Source: Oreohelix idahoensis (lineage: Eukaryota; Mollusca; Gastropoda; Stylommatophora; Oreohelicidae). From it: DNA of 64,000 nucleotides. A program made the position numbers and the translations under genes. Location: the NCBI GenBank assembly GCA_024509875.1, contig JAMPIV010006382.1, positions 1 through 64,000 of the forward strand, written 5' to 3'. The notes beneath the pieces were generated by a model, which worked only from the letters and a program-made list of their open reading frames with translations, was not told the DNA's origin and did no database searches. This document shows positions 36,960-48,069 of the stretch, in pieces; position 1 is the stretch's first letter, and every line of letters starts with the position of its first letter.

Positions 36960-39314
36960 ATGGCTGAGCTAGCAAAGTTTAGATCAGCTGCTGTGCTCAC
37001 TGCGAAGGAGATGGGGATGGATGGTCAAATTTTAATTCAATACGTAACGACTGAATGTGATAAATATATTGAAAGGGAAGATAGAAAGGTAGCTGAAGAA
37101 AAGAGGTTACAAATTGAGGCTGATAGAGAAATTAAGAGGCTGCAGATTGAGGCAGAAGAAAAACGACAGCAAAGGGAGGCAGACGAAAAAAGGTTGACTG
37201 CCGAAAGGGAGGCAGAAGAGAAAAAGGCCGAAAGGGAAGCAGAAGATAGAAGGTTGCAGAGGGAGCATGAATTACGACTAAGGGAGCTGGAATTACAAGG
37301 CCCGGCTCCTGAAAATGGTGCCAGCCCTTTTGCCTCAGATGCTACGCCCAGTATGGGAGCCTCAAACTCAGCTATGGGGTTTCATTTAGACCATTTTGTT
37401 GAGAAAGACGATGACATAGAAGGGTACCTAGGACGTTTTGAGTTATTAGCTACTACATATGGGTTAGAGAGAGAGAGGTGGAGCTTAAAGCTATCACAGG
37501 GATTGAGGGGTACTTCTTACGAAGTATTTGCCAAAATGAACAGGGAAGACCAAGACAATTATGACATGTTAAAGCAGGCTTTGTTATTAAGGTACGAAAA
37601 GAATGGTGAATTTTATCGTAAGAAATTCAGAAATGCCAAACTGTTGTCTGGGGAGACATACCACCAATTTTCTGCCAGAATAGAAACCTATTTGGAGAAA
37701 TGGACGGCTCTGGGGAAGACCCAAGATCTTAAAGAAATGATCATGATTGAGCAATTGAGAGAGTCCATGGCTCCAGACATGAGAAAATTTCTCATGGAAC
37801 AGGGTGCAGAGAAGTTGGGGGAAATTTTAAATGTTGCTGAGAGGTATCAGGCAGCTCAGGCAGAGGTAAGTGGTGCTAAAAAGAAGCACATAGACAATTT
37901 TAAAGCTCCACAGCAATTTAATAAATTTGATAATAGAGAGCAGGGAAATAAAGGCAGGACAAATTTTGAGCGGCCAAGAAATGACTATCGCGACAGAAAC
38001 TCACAGTTCAATGACCAAAAGTTCAATGAAAGAAAACCGTTGAACCAAGGAAAAAGATGGTGCAAATGGTGCAAGAAGGATAACCATAACACCGAATTTT
38101 GTAGAAGGAAACCTTCAAACATTGCTGCAATGAAGTCGGGGACGCAAAGATTAAAGGTTAATCCTAAGGGACAACAGGAACCTTATCACCCCCCAGTTTG
38201 TGAGGATGTTATTTGTAATGGGGTCACCATAAGGTGCCTTTATGATACAGGTTTGGATTATGATTCAGTTGTGAAGTCTAGCCTAGTGGACCCAAGTCAG
38301 TATACCACAGAAACAGTGGAAATACAAGGGGCGACTAAGGACATACCACTCATGACACTTCCCATCGCAAGGATAACGGTGAAAACTCGCTATGTGGAAG
38401 GAGAAATCAGAGCAGCAGTGATAGATGAACCAATCTACCCTCTGATATTGGGGTGTAGATACGTCTTCTTGGGGAATCCCGAGAAACCTGTGATCATGGC
38501 GACAGTGCAGACCAGGTCACAGAAGAAGGAGGAAGAAGGTGAACCTATAAACGCTCATCCAGAGGAGATGAGGAAGGCGCAGGCTGAGGATAGGACACTC
38601 AAGCCCTGTTTTAAAAAATTGCCCAAATGCCACACACCTCCGAGCAAGGGGGAATATTTCATGAAGAATAGATTATTATACAGGAAGACAGGAACTAGAT
38701 CCACTGGTCACGGACAGTTAGTTCTTCCCAAGAGATATAGGGCAAATTTGATAAGGAGCTTACATGTTGGAAAAGATGGTGACCATGAGAAAGTCGGTAC
38801 CATCTGCCAAAAGATTGCTCGAAGATACTATTGGCCCGACGTAAATGTCGATGTTGAAAACTTTGTAGAAGCATGTGGCGTATTTCATGAGGGAACACCC
38901 ACAAAGGGAAAATATGTGCAGGACCTAGAAACGCCACGGGGCAACTTTAGGCCTGAAAGGAAAACTAATTATACTCGGGTAGACAAAGTGGAATGGGAGC
39001 CCCCTTTTCACACCCAGTCTTCACTTGAATGGATTAACATGGCCACTATGCGAAGAGTACAAAGAAGAAATTTTACCCAGGATAGGATGACAATCCCTCG
39101 GTCAGACTTATATAAACTGGAAGAACAGACAAGAGAGCGAAGATCTCTCATAAACAATCTTAAGTGGGGAGACAAACCCCAGAGAAAAATTGGTAGTGGT
39201 CGATTTGTGAGTGATGATTCTAGGAAGAAAAGTCCTCACTATAGGGCTTCTAATGGACGGGACCTGACGGGTTCGAGGAAAAATACGTATGATAAATTAA
39301 AGATCCAGATGTAA
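36960..39314 (+). CDS. Element C gag, protease and start of integrase
   Basis: 784 codons. Residues 40-112 are a charged coiled coil of EEKRLQIEA-type repeats. Residues 145-300 form a capsid-like domain (IEGYLGRFELLATTYGL, FSARIETYLEKW). A zinc knuckle C368-x2-C371-x4-H376-x4-C381 follows, then protease CLYDTGLDYDSVV (DTG 429-431). The integrase zinc domain has H602, H609, YYWPDV and C639; the fourth ligand is lost (residue 642 is Phe where element D has Cys). From about residue 645 the protein is not integrase: no D,D35E residues appear and the frame ends at 39314. Unlike in element B, gag and protease share one frame. Confidence 0.93.
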   Translation: MAELAKFRSAAVLTAKEMGMDGQILIQYVTTECDKYIEREDRKVAEEKRLQIEADREIKRLQIEAEEKRQQREADEKRLTAEREAEEKKAEREAEDRRLQREHELRLRELELQGPAPENGASPFASDATPSMGASNSAMGFHLDHFVEKDDDIEGYLGRFELLATTYGLERERWSLKLSQGLRGTSYEVFAKMNREDQDNYDMLKQALLLRYEKNGEFYRKKFRNAKLLSGETYHQFSARIETYLEKWTALGKTQDLKEMIMIEQLRESMAPDMRKFLMEQGAEKLGEILNVAERYQAAQAEVSGAKKKHIDNFKAPQQFNKFDNREQGNKGRTNFERPRNDYRDRNSQFNDQKFNERKPLNQGKRWCKWCKKDNHNTEFCRRKPSNIAAMKSGTQRLKVNPKGQQEPYHPPVCEDVICNGVTIRCLYDTGLDYDSVVKSSLVDPSQYTTETVEIQGATKDIPLMTLPIARITVKTRYVEGEIRAAVIDEPIYPLILGCRYVFLGNPEKPVIMATVQTRSQKKEEEGEPINAHPEEMRKAQAEDRTLKPCFKKLPKCHTPPSKGEYFMKNRLLYRKTGTRSTGHGQLVLPKRYRANLIRSLHVGKDGDHEKVGTICQKIARRYYWPDVNVDVENFVEACGVFHEGTPTKGKYVQDLETPRGNFRPERKTNYTRVDKVEWEPPFHTQSSLEWINMATMRRVQRRNFTQDRMTIPRSDLYKLEEQTRERRSLINNLKWGDKPQRKIGSGRFVSDDSRKKSPHYRASNGRDLTGSRKNTYDKLKIQM
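38892..39314 (+). other. Foreign block in place of the integrase core, element C
   Basis: About 140 codons between the integrase zinc domain and the GPY/F-containing C-terminal module, where about 200 residues with D,D35E belong. Visible peptides are RPERKTNYTRVDKVEWE, INMATMRRVQRR, RRSLINNLKWGDKP and RKIGSGRFVS. The same peptides in the same order, diverged, occur in element D (62723-63060): RPENNKVDIVDR, TMATLRIVQRG, RPPLIKDLRGNPM and KIGSGRVCS. The block has no recognised domain and is strongly basic and polar. Its origin is unknown. Confidence 0.75.
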
Positions 39315-39324
39315 CCTATTAAGG

Positions 39325-40680
39325 ACCTGGACAGATGAGAAGGCGGAAGAGACTGTTACCTCATCGTATCAATACGTGAACGAACTGACCACTCGTTTGA
39401 AAGCTGGATGGAAACTGGCAAATGATAATTTGAAACAAGCCAGGAAGAAACATGCAGCATATTTTAATAGGAAGGCAAAGGACAGGGAACTGGCAGTCGG
39501 AGAGAAGGTGCTGCTTTTACTACCCGGAAGCCAGAATAAATTACAAATTGGTTGGCAAGGTCCATATACGGTTCTAGAGAAGGTGTCTAGAACAAACTAT
39601 AAAATTGACAAAAAGGGGAAGGAAAAAGTTTATCATGTAAACCTGTTAAAGAAGTATCTGGACAGACCACTCCAGGAAAGCACCCCCTTATTGACCTTAG
39701 CTATTGCAACCCAGATGCAAAAGGAACCACTCACCTCACATGAATACCCATTACATCCTTGTGAAACAGCAGCACAGGTAAAAGTCAGTAAGCACCTGAC
39801 TAAAAACCAGAGGGAGAGAGTTCAAAAGGTTCTGGAGGAACATACAGATGTATTAACAGATAAACCAGGCCATACAAATTTGCTACAGTATGACATGAAA
39901 CTGGTAGACACAAACCCAATCTGTATGAGAGCCTATTCTATTCCGTTCGCGAAGGAGAAGGCATTAAAGGAAGAAATAGATTATTTATTGAAGGAGGGGA
40001 TTATTTCGCACAGTGAATCATCTTTTAGTTCTAGTGTCGTTTTGTTGAGGAAACCGTCTGGGGAACACAGACTGTGCATAGATTACAGGAAACTGAATGC
40101 TGTCACAGAAGGACAAGTGGATCCATTACCAGACACAAAACAGCTATTTGCCAGACTGAACAAGGCAAAATACTTTTCAAAGGTGGATCTTAGTAAAGGC
40201 TATTACCAGATCCCAGTGAAGCCTGAAGTGAGACCTTATTTGGCTTTTAGCACTTCGGATGGACATTATGAATTCAATATGCTACCATTCGGACTGAAAA
40301 ATGCTCCGAGTGTGTTTTCAAGGATGATGCGAAAATTGTTGGACCCCCTGAATAACCCATGTATCACAAATTTCATGGATGATATTCTCGTCGCCACCGA
40401 GACATTTGAAGAACACATTGAAGCTCTGGAGATGTTGTTTGATAGACTTCGGGAGGCGAACTTAACTGCTAGGCCAACAAAATGTTGTATTGGATGCAAA
40501 GAGTTGGAATTCTTGGGGCACACTGTATATCAGGGTAATATGACCCCTGATCCTAAGAACTTGGAAAAACTGCAGAGAGCACCTAGGCCGCAAACAAAAA
40601 GGACGTGCGATCATTTGTGTCGTTATGCGGATTTTATCAGAAATACATCAAAAATTTTAACGCTATTTGTGCTCCTCTGA
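39325..40680 (+). CDS. Element C integrase C-terminal module and reverse transcriptase
   Basis: The open frame starts before 39376: codons from 39325 read WTDEKAEETV and YQYVNELTTRL, the usual approach to the integrase C-terminus. The GPY/F module is GWQGPYTVLEKV (residues 59-70 counted from 39376). RT then has CIDYRKLNAV, SKVDLSKGYY (268-277), MLPFGLKNAPSVFSRMM and FMDD (333-336), the usual YxDD with Phe first. The true frame ends near 40600, where a lost base in CAAACAAAAAGG shifts the reading; the last roughly 25 codons are not pol. It is also out of frame with the gag ORF upstream. There is no in-frame ATG at the 5' end. Confidence 0.9.
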   Translation, partial: TWTDEKAEETVTSSYQYVNELTTRLKAGWKLANDNLKQARKKHAAYFNRKAKDRELAVGEKVLLLLPGSQNKLQIGWQGPYTVLEKVSRTNYKIDKKGKEKVYHVNLLKKYLDRPLQESTPLLTLAIATQMQKEPLTSHEYPLHPCETAAQVKVSKHLTKNQRERVQKVLEEHTDVLTDKPGHTNLLQYDMKLVDTNPICMRAYSIPFAKEKALKEEIDYLLKEGIISHSESSFSSSVVLLRKPSGEHRLCIDYRKLNAVTEGQVDPLPDTKQLFARLNKAKYFSKVDLSKGYYQIPVKPEVRPYLAFSTSDGHYEFNMLPFGLKNAPSVFSRMMRKLLDPLNNPCITNFMDDILVATETFEEHIEALEMLFDRLREANLTARPTKCCIGCKELEFLGHTVYQGNMTPDPKNLEKLQRAPRPQTKRTCDHLCRYADFIRNTSKILTLFVLL

Positions 40681-41195
40681 CTGATCTGACTCGCAAGGGA
40701 CTTCCAGATAAAATTATTTGGACTGCACAATGTGAACTAGCGTTCCAAGAGTTAAAGGAAAAACTCACTAGCAAGCCTATTCTCAAACTGCCTGATTTGA
40801 CACAGGACTTTGTCTTAAGAACCGATGCAAGTAATGTAGGACTTGGAGGGGCTTTGTTGCAAAGATCAGCTGCACCTGATGGGGAACTTAAACCAGTCGC
40901 TTATGCAAGCCGCAAATTGAATAAGGCGGAACAAGGATACTCCACAAGCGAAAAAGAATGTTTAGCATTAATCTGGGCAATAAAGAAGTTTCAAATCTAT
41001 CTGTATGGTAGGACTTTTGTGGTGGAGACGGATCATCAGCCTCTCGTGTTCTTGTCTCAGGCTAAGCATGAAAACGCAAGATTGCTGAGGTGGTCTTTAT
41101 TGCTTCAACCGTATCAGTTCAGTATCCAATATATCCCAGGCAAATTGAATGTCGGTGCAGATTTCCTCAGTCGGCACCCCTGTGATCAAAATTAG
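40605..41195 (+). CDS. Element C RT connection and RNase H
   Basis: Continues pol in the next frame: VRSFVSLCGFYQKYIKNF is the RT thumb/connection block, followed by RNase H with RTDASNVGLGGAL, SEKECLALIW and VETDHQPL (three acidic catalytic positions) and the end GADFLSRHP. A one-base shift from the RT frame is needed at the A-run at 40593-40600. This is either a true mutation, an assembly error or, less likely, a programmed shift. Stop at 41193-41195. RNase H degrades the RNA strand during cDNA synthesis. Confidence 0.9.
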   Translation: MRSFVSLCGFYQKYIKNFNAICAPLTDLTRKGLPDKIIWTAQCELAFQELKEKLTSKPILKLPDLTQDFVLRTDASNVGLGGALLQRSAAPDGELKPVAYASRKLNKAEQGYSTSEKECLALIWAIKKFQIYLYGRTFVVETDHQPLVFLSQAKHENARLLRWSLLLQPYQFSIQYIPGKLNVGADFLSRHPCDQN

Positions 41196-41282
41196 AGTAG
41201 TGGCAGACGTGAGGAGTAATTTTACCTATGTGTATCGCTGGTTTTGGAACTTGCCATAGGCATGTTTTCAAGTGGGGAGATG
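41196..41282 (+). other. Element C 3' untranslated region and polypurine tract
   Basis: Non-coding link from the RNase H stop to the LTR. CAAGTGGGGAGATG just before TGTAGTG is a typical polypurine tract. Confidence 0.75.
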
Positions 41283-43489
41283 TGTAGTGAAATTGACAGA
41301 GATACAACGGTAAAATACTCAAAAGATAACATTTAAGGATAAAAACATAATGCGTAGGCTGCTGATGTACATGATCGCCTAGACCGCGGGTCATCACCCT
41401 CCATAAAATTGACTTGCTAGACAGGAGGGGAACGGAGGATCAAAAAGGAAAAAATATGACTGGAAAGATTGCGTAGCAAGGCTAAGGAGACGCAATTGGG
41501 GGGGGATGGCGGAAAGTAAAAAATTCACGTCCCCCAAATTGACACGAGGTACGGAATGGACGCTTTTACGATACCAAGCTTTTGATTTGAATTGAGCGGC
41601 AGAACGCGGATGGTAGGAAAATTACAAAAATTTAAAAAGTAATTTTTCTTAATATTAATGTTAGGAATATAAAAATTAGCTGGCCAGATGGCCTATTCTG
41701 AGCAGTGAACTAATATGTTCTTAATTTTACAAACGGATAGATAATATTGAAGATAATGACAAAAGACAGTGTAGTTCACATCATCGCTAGACTATATTGA
41801 ATCTAAAAGTGTCACAATTTGCACACAAAAACACGACCTTGGGGACGCAAGTGTTCAAAGTTACTTATTATGGAGGAGAGGGTTTTTGAGCGGTAGCTGT
41901 GTCTAAATATAACTTTTTACGACAAAATTTTAAGGGGAGAGAAAGGTTGCTTCAAAAATCAAGCACATTTTTTTTAGAAACACAAGTAGAGACGGACAGA
42001 CTAACAGATAACCATCCATACTTGACTGAAGCATGACTGAAATGACTTTAGTGTAGAAATTTGAAATTTAAAGTACAACTAGGCAGTGATTGGCCACAGA
42101 CAAGCATATCATTAGCGCTCAGAGCGCATTTGGGGTCATTCTTCAATAATTGTTCAGTGTTAGACACAGATTTTAAAGTGTGGTGTTTTCCCATATGAAA
42201 GCAAGTGAAGTAAATTTAGGGACGCCATCCTATAGCCAGCAGCTCAGCTGAGTTTTGCTAGCACTTCTGTGTTAATTATTCATAATCTGGTAAGATTGAA
42301 ATTATTTCTTTATATATTTTGAATATTGTTTCATGTTCGAGTGATTTGATACTGCCATATCAAAATCTAGCATTACAAACAAGTAGGGATTTTGCTCTAG
42401 ACCCCCCGCCCAAGTCAGGGTCTAGGGACCAACAAGGTACATAAACTACAGCAAGGATTATGCACGATAGATCAAGCGTTGAAACAGATTACCTATCTTC
42501 TTTTAGGGCCGACAACTAATAATTATTTTTCAGAATCTATAGTCTGGGAGGATCTATCGGATGTAAACCCACCATGGTAACTGTGCTGTTTGGTCAGAGA
42601 GATCTGACCTGTCTGTATGATGTGGTTGTTGTGTCAGTGTGGTGTCCAGACGTGGGTATAGAATAGATTTTGACACATAGCCCATACTTTGATTGCAGAG
42701 CTGTGAGTTTTCTATCTACAACAAAGCAGAGTCTATTCGGTGGGTGACTGTACTCGAGTGTATCTGTGCAGTTCTTGTGACAGAGACCACCATTATTGCC
42801 CGCCAGCACGGAGAGGTGGGACCGCAAGTTTTCAGCACCAGAGCTACAAAAAGATGAGTGAGCCTCTGGTCTGCTGGACATTCACCAACTATTGGTAGTG
42901 ACTAATATCCCCGTAAAAATTCCCACCATTTTCTGGACATTGTGTAGTCAATATAGACAGGTGTGATGAGGCCACCCCAACAGCACAAACAGTAAATATC
43001 CTCCCAAGAGATGACTACTCGAACTTTTTTTAATAAAACTAACTAGTCTAGTACTTAAATAGGTACGCTCTTGCATTTATTATGTAACATTCCATGCATA
43101 TTTTTCATAAATTTTCAATCCTTCTTTTAAAATCAGTTCTGGTCACAAAAAACTTGATCCAGAACCAATAAATGTAATATAATTATATCAAAAACTTTAT
43201 ACACGTGAGTTAGTTCAGTGTATTTTAACACTTGTTAATCTTATTAGTCTTCTTAAATGTCTGTGGGTGTATTTATAACTAACACACCACATTACACATC
43301 ATTACCCTAGACACTTTACGTAGCCACATTCATTAAGAAAAAAAAAATTAAGTGTGAGGTCGTAGTGGTAGCAAGAAAGGCCTTCTGATAATTCTCAACC
43401 ACATTTTATCTCAGGAGCCTTCACAGCTGGCCTCATACAAGTTACATGTAGTAATAACACCATCATACAATACCATCAACACCACTACA
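41283..43489 (+). repeat. Element C 3' LTR
   Basis: 2207 bp, near-identical to the 5' LTR, ending CACCACTACA and followed by the CCTAT duplication. The antisense frame at 42594-42881 is the twin of that at 35818-36105. Confidence 0.97.
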
Positions 43490-43494
43490 CCTAT

Positions 43495-43997
43495 CCACGC
43501 GTTATTTTCACTCATCTATAACTTTAACACTAAATCTAATGTCCTGGAAGAAATTTCCTTTGTAAACACATCTATCTACTTTCTCAAACATTAGAACAGA
43601 CTCACGCTGAATATAATTCTAAAGCTACAGAACACTTATGCTAATTTGCTTTAAAATCAAGCTCACGTGTCATTTCTTTGTTCATCTCCTACCCACACAC
43701 TTCGTTTCTTCCGTCTGGACCGCTCTTGCGAAAAGAGTCTTCACCGGTTGTTGTTGTTGTTTTCTCCTACTATGTTGCTGTAATACCCTGTTCAACCTGA
43801 AAGTTTGGTTATAATTGGGGTATATATATTCGCGGCCCGGCCACATCACGCGCAGCGTAGTGATTTACGCTCGCGCATAAACACAACTATTTACGTCGTG
43901 TGCTAAACGCGTAGATATGAAAATGAAGGCGTTATTGTGGCCCTCTTGAAGAAGAGAAAACACAAACATTTTCAGGCATTATTATGGCCCCATCACA
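43495..43997 (-). mobile_element. Element A 5' LTR, outer part
   Basis: Resumes the LTR after element C: CCACGCGTTATTTTCACTCA matches 14906-14925, and AATGTCCTGGAAGAAAT matches 14950-14966. It ends ATTATGGCCCCATCACA, as does the copy at 15538. Total LTR length without element C is about 1.89 kb, close to the 1.88 kb of the other copy. The stretch 43782-43822 also occurs at 48432-48472. Confidence 0.7.
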
Positions 43998-45369
43998 CCT
44001 GCAAATGCTTTGTATTTAATAATGGCATCTCTTACATCTATGCGATTGTATCAATGTTTAGCTTCCGCTAACCAGGTTTTTTTTCGAGACTGCTAACTTG
44101 TTTGTCTTATCGCGTGGGAAAATGAGTGAGCTGTTAACTGTTAACCAGATTGGAAGTTGTAAGTCGGCTCATTTTAATCTTCAATGCTGATATTTAATAA
44201 ACTCACTTGACCTTATCAGCCAGAAGTAATCCCAATCGTTGTTCTCTGCTTTGCTTAAGATAGGAGGTCAGTGAGTCCGCGGACAGAACCTCCAATATAT
44301 ACGGAGAGTTAATGACTTGAGCACTGTTTGTATTATTCACAGTCTTAGGTGGTCGTAAGTCGTGCTGTTAAATACTACTGTTTGGAAAGATATTTGGTGG
44401 AAGTGGATTCTACTAGAAGTAAGAAGCAAGGTGTTAAGTCCTTTTTCGCATAGGAGTTAAGTGTGCGAGACTTAACATAGCTAGATGTATGTCTAACTGT
44501 GTTAGATGCACTATGGGTGCGCATCTGAGTAGTATTATAAGTTTAATTGATTACGTACCAATAGTTGCATTAAAGAGCGCAACTGGGTGCGATCCGGTTT
44601 GGTTTGTTGCCAAACAGCGTTGACGCAGAGAGATGTAAAAAGCCGGTTGAAGAAAACAGAGGTCTTCCAACAGAGTTCATTGTAAGTCTTTACCCAATGT
44701 CGTGGGACGACTTTAGAATATTATTTGAGATGCTATCTTCTAGTGAGGAGGATTAACCTTAGCCTAGTCTGGCTCGTTTCGTTGTATCTTGTTATGATAC
44801 CAGCATAAATCCTCAGTATGATCTTGTCAGGACTTCGGCACGCCTCTTAATGGCCTGACGCTAGTGTGTATGTCGTGGTTGAGTAAAGTGTAGAGTATTT
44901 GTCGAGTTGGACAATAGTAGTGAAATCGACAAGGGATAGTGGACTGACAGAGTTATAGATTACACACACAGAAAGGTGTAAATAGGAGATGGACTTGAGA
45001 CAACCTGGAAGAAGATTTACCAAAATGATCTCTCTCTCCAAGCCTCAACTCACTTTTACTGTCTAAGCATCTCCCGCTCTCACTCTTTTCTCTTATCATA
45101 CATAGAGATTCTAGTAAAGAGCTAGATATGTAAATATGGATGAAAAGGGTCGGGAACATCGCATTAATAAATGTGTAAACTTTATTAAAGAAGAAAAGCA
45201 TGGAATTAATGCATATCATCATACACAGCATCAATTACATCAATAATCAAAATATTCATCAATAGTCATAAATAATCATCAATAACCACCAATAATGCAA
45301 ATACACACCCACAAACACACACACCACCAACACTCATAAAACCTGTAGAACGCGGAGAAAATAACTAAG
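43998..45369. other. Unassigned DNA
   Basis: No gene was recognised. Two overlapping minus-strand frames at 44847-45234 have no motif. It is probably flanking DNA of element A or an unknown repeat. Confidence 0.5.
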
Positions 45370-45715
45370 CTGTCCGACAGAGGGTCCGCTTTCGGGGACC
45401 AAAGGCGCTAGCTCCAGAAAGTGTCTTACCGATAAATATCCTTCAAGATGACTGAAGTGAAATACCGAACTTTCCTTGTCGGGCTAAACGTTGGTGACCC
45501 CTAATTGCGCGAGGGAACACTGGAAGACGTTGTTTATCTCCTGTTGACCAAATAAACGAACTGAGCGACAGCCTGTCCGCTATTTCGTGGGACCAAATGT
45601 GCTAGCTCCAGAAAGTGTCTTACGGATAAATATCCTTCAAGATGAATGAAGTAAAATACCCAACTTTCCTTGTAGGTGCTATACGTTGGTGACCGCTACT
45701 TGCGTGAGGGCGGCT
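45370..45715 (+). repeat. Tandem duplication, 194-bp period
   Basis: GCTAGCTCCAGAAAGTGTCT occurs at 45407 and 45601 with matching flanks (TGTCCG..., ATAAATATCCTTCAAGATGA, CTTTCCTTGT, CGTTGGTGACC). The two copies are about 85 percent alike by eye. No coding. Confidence 0.85.
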
Positions 45716-48069
45716 GGAACTCTGTCCATAGATGGCTGCTCATACGTGCGAGGTTTTAAGTATCCAGAAAATACACCAGAAGAAGTCACTTGAGGACAAA
45801 GAGTCCCAGGCGCGCTTATCCGGCGCTAGGCTCTGCTTGGCTGTAAATCCTGTTTAAACTGGTTTGGCTGTGGTTTGCTGAGTGCCCCGTTTAGGCACAA
45901 AAAGGCGGGTGATATGGAATTCTGCTATAGGCATGCTGGGGCGGTTTTGATATTCTGGAAGCCGCAATGCCCTGACTGGTAATCCAATAGGCGAGTAGAG
46001 AACTACTACTGCATTTGGTGATTCCAGATTTAGCGTTGGCTCCGTTGCACTGCGTGAGCTTAACTTGGCGTTGACAAAAAGGGGTTTTGATTCAGGAACG
46101 GGGTTGACGATTCGTTGCTAGATGTATACAGAAACCCTCTAGATCGAAGAGTATATGACTTTCTTCGCCTGACTGGAGTCTGCTCTAGCGATTCGGTCTC
46201 CCTGAAACCCGAAAATGACTAGAACATAGGCAAACACATTCTAGTACTGTGTTAAAGTTTGCCTTATCTCATGATGGTCATCTACGGGCCAGGAATATTC
46301 ACGAAGTGTTTTTGACGTAGTAAAATTTCAAATCTTATAGCTTACAAACCATTCTACCCAGGACACCTGCATAGCCTGATTCTACAGATGTATCGGCGTA
46401 ATGCGTAATACCGGGTAAGACAAAGGTTTCAGAAGCAACAACTTTGCGAAAATTCCCCCAGAGAGACAATCATAATATTATGTGCTCTTTGCTCATCTAA
46501 GGGCAAACAACCCACAAACTGACCGCGATTGTTATCTCCCCCTGAAACAGATCAAACTCGTTACCCAGGCCTCAAAGGGTACTAGCCGCTCGTGGCTAAC
46601 ACTTTAAGCGTAACAGACGTTCTTCTGATCAGGCCAGGTGTGCTGACGTAACATTATTGTTCGCTGACCGCTGCAGGCTCGAACGTAAACAACCTCGGGT
46701 GGGGTTTGAGAAGGAGAAAACAATTGGGCCACACAGGTAGCAAAGCAAAGAGAAACAAAATGTCTAGGAAAACAGAACATTAAAGAGTAATAACATTGAG
46801 ACGAGATGGAAAAATAAATTAAGTCACTGTCTACGTAACAGTGTACCAGATCATCTACTGGGATAGTTTATTGAATCAATACACTGTGAAATCTCCAGTG
46901 CAAATATCCGGCATTATGAATTACTTGAGGAATTGAATATGAAATGTACGAGAAAATAAGTAATACTCCCGCCGTCCATCGGACTTCGGCAGTCATTGAG
47001 GTCAATCAAGTTGACCAGTTATAATTATAAACGATGTACCTTCTTCAACATTATATGATGATCGTCTTCTATTCGTTAATCAATCAATGTACTGTTCTTG
47101 ATGTCAGCCATGATTACTGTATACCTTATGTTCCAGTTGGTCAACCGTAAGACCACATCATTAGCACGATGTTCGTTGTTTGACATTTGGTCTATCTTTA
47201 AGACCCACAAGTTGTCGGCCACCTGTAAGCCCGACCAAAGCTGATAATATTTAAATCAGCAAGCATTGTCTAACCATGCCACACCTACTCACGCAAAAAT
47301 AAGACACTAACACAAGGCTTAACCAAAACTTTAAAACATGCACAATCCTGACATAACACCCCCTATCTGATATCAGCTGAGGGGAGGTCAAAGTCATAAC
47401 ACAATCTGTCTAAACTGCAATGACAGAACCACGACTGTAACCTTACAGCTACGTTCAAACTACTGCAACCCAACTTCATTACACATTCATTATCCAATTA
47501 TAAAGCTCCTACTTATGATGCCAAGATAAAGAAGAACATTTGTATGAACAAAATGATACAGTAATCTAAAGATATTCATTATTATATTTCTTTAAATGTA
47601 CATATACTCGTATATATTATCTTGTAATAACTTGTTTTAACTTTGATTAACCTTTAAAACTTTTGCAAATTGTTACACAATATAGTTTATTGAATAAATA
47701 TATACCTTTTATATATAAATATAAAACAAAACTTGAGAGTTGTATAAATAATATCATCTAAAACATGCTCTATATTTGTTTGTTTCTGACATAACAGTCA
47801 GGTCGGAGCTATTGTCCCATTTCTGCTCTATAAGTTCTGAGGATGTTGGCGAGGATCTAATTGTTTATTTGGTTATTTCTCTTTTTCGAGCTACCAGAAA
47901 TTACCTTCTTTTTAATCACCAGTAATCTTCTTTTTAGAAAATGCTATCTTCTATCCAACGAGCCACAACCTACTTTCATGGAGATTTCTGGATAAAATTA
48001 CAGAACTACTCTACATTATTTATTCACTTCTGACAGACGGTTCAACATCATCTTCATCATCATCATGAT
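45716..48069. other. Unassigned DNA
   Basis: No gene, transposon domain or array was recognised. It has mixed base composition, AT-rich from about 47500. Confidence 0.5.

Larger units (their letters stand above)
34504..43489 (+). mobile_element. Element C: young Gmr1-type Ty3/Gypsy element lacking an integrase core
   Basis: 8986 bp between target duplications CCTAT (34499-34503 and 43490-43494). LTRs of 2213 and 2207 bp have TGTAGTG...CACTACA ends. The internal order is gag, protease, integrase zinc domain, a foreign block, integrase C-terminal module, RT, RNase H. The LTRs differ at only about eight places, mostly homopolymer lengths, so insertion is recent. The unoccupied target survives in the paralogous LTR at 14895-14925. 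Confidence 0.95.
17812..43997 (-). mobile_element. Element A: Ty3/Gypsy retrotransposon, host of nested elements B and C
   Basis: Minus-strand order from the right: 5' LTR (43997 down to 33115, interrupted by element C), primer binding site (33114-33095), gag start (33016), gag (interrupted by element B at 22857-32994), protease, reverse transcriptase, RNase H, integrase, then truncation by a LINE at about 17812. This is the standard gag-PR-RT-RH-IN order of Ty3/Gypsy. Several frameshifts separate the domains, so it is no longer functional. It is older than B and C because both interrupt it. The 3' LTR is either lost or is the copy at 13657-15538. Confidence 0.85.

Noticed and set aside
40590..40602. 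Programmed -1 frameshift site in element C pol
   Set aside because: The A-run does not form a canonical slippery heptamer in the right frame, and a shift between RT and RNase H would be odd; mutation or assembly error is simpler.
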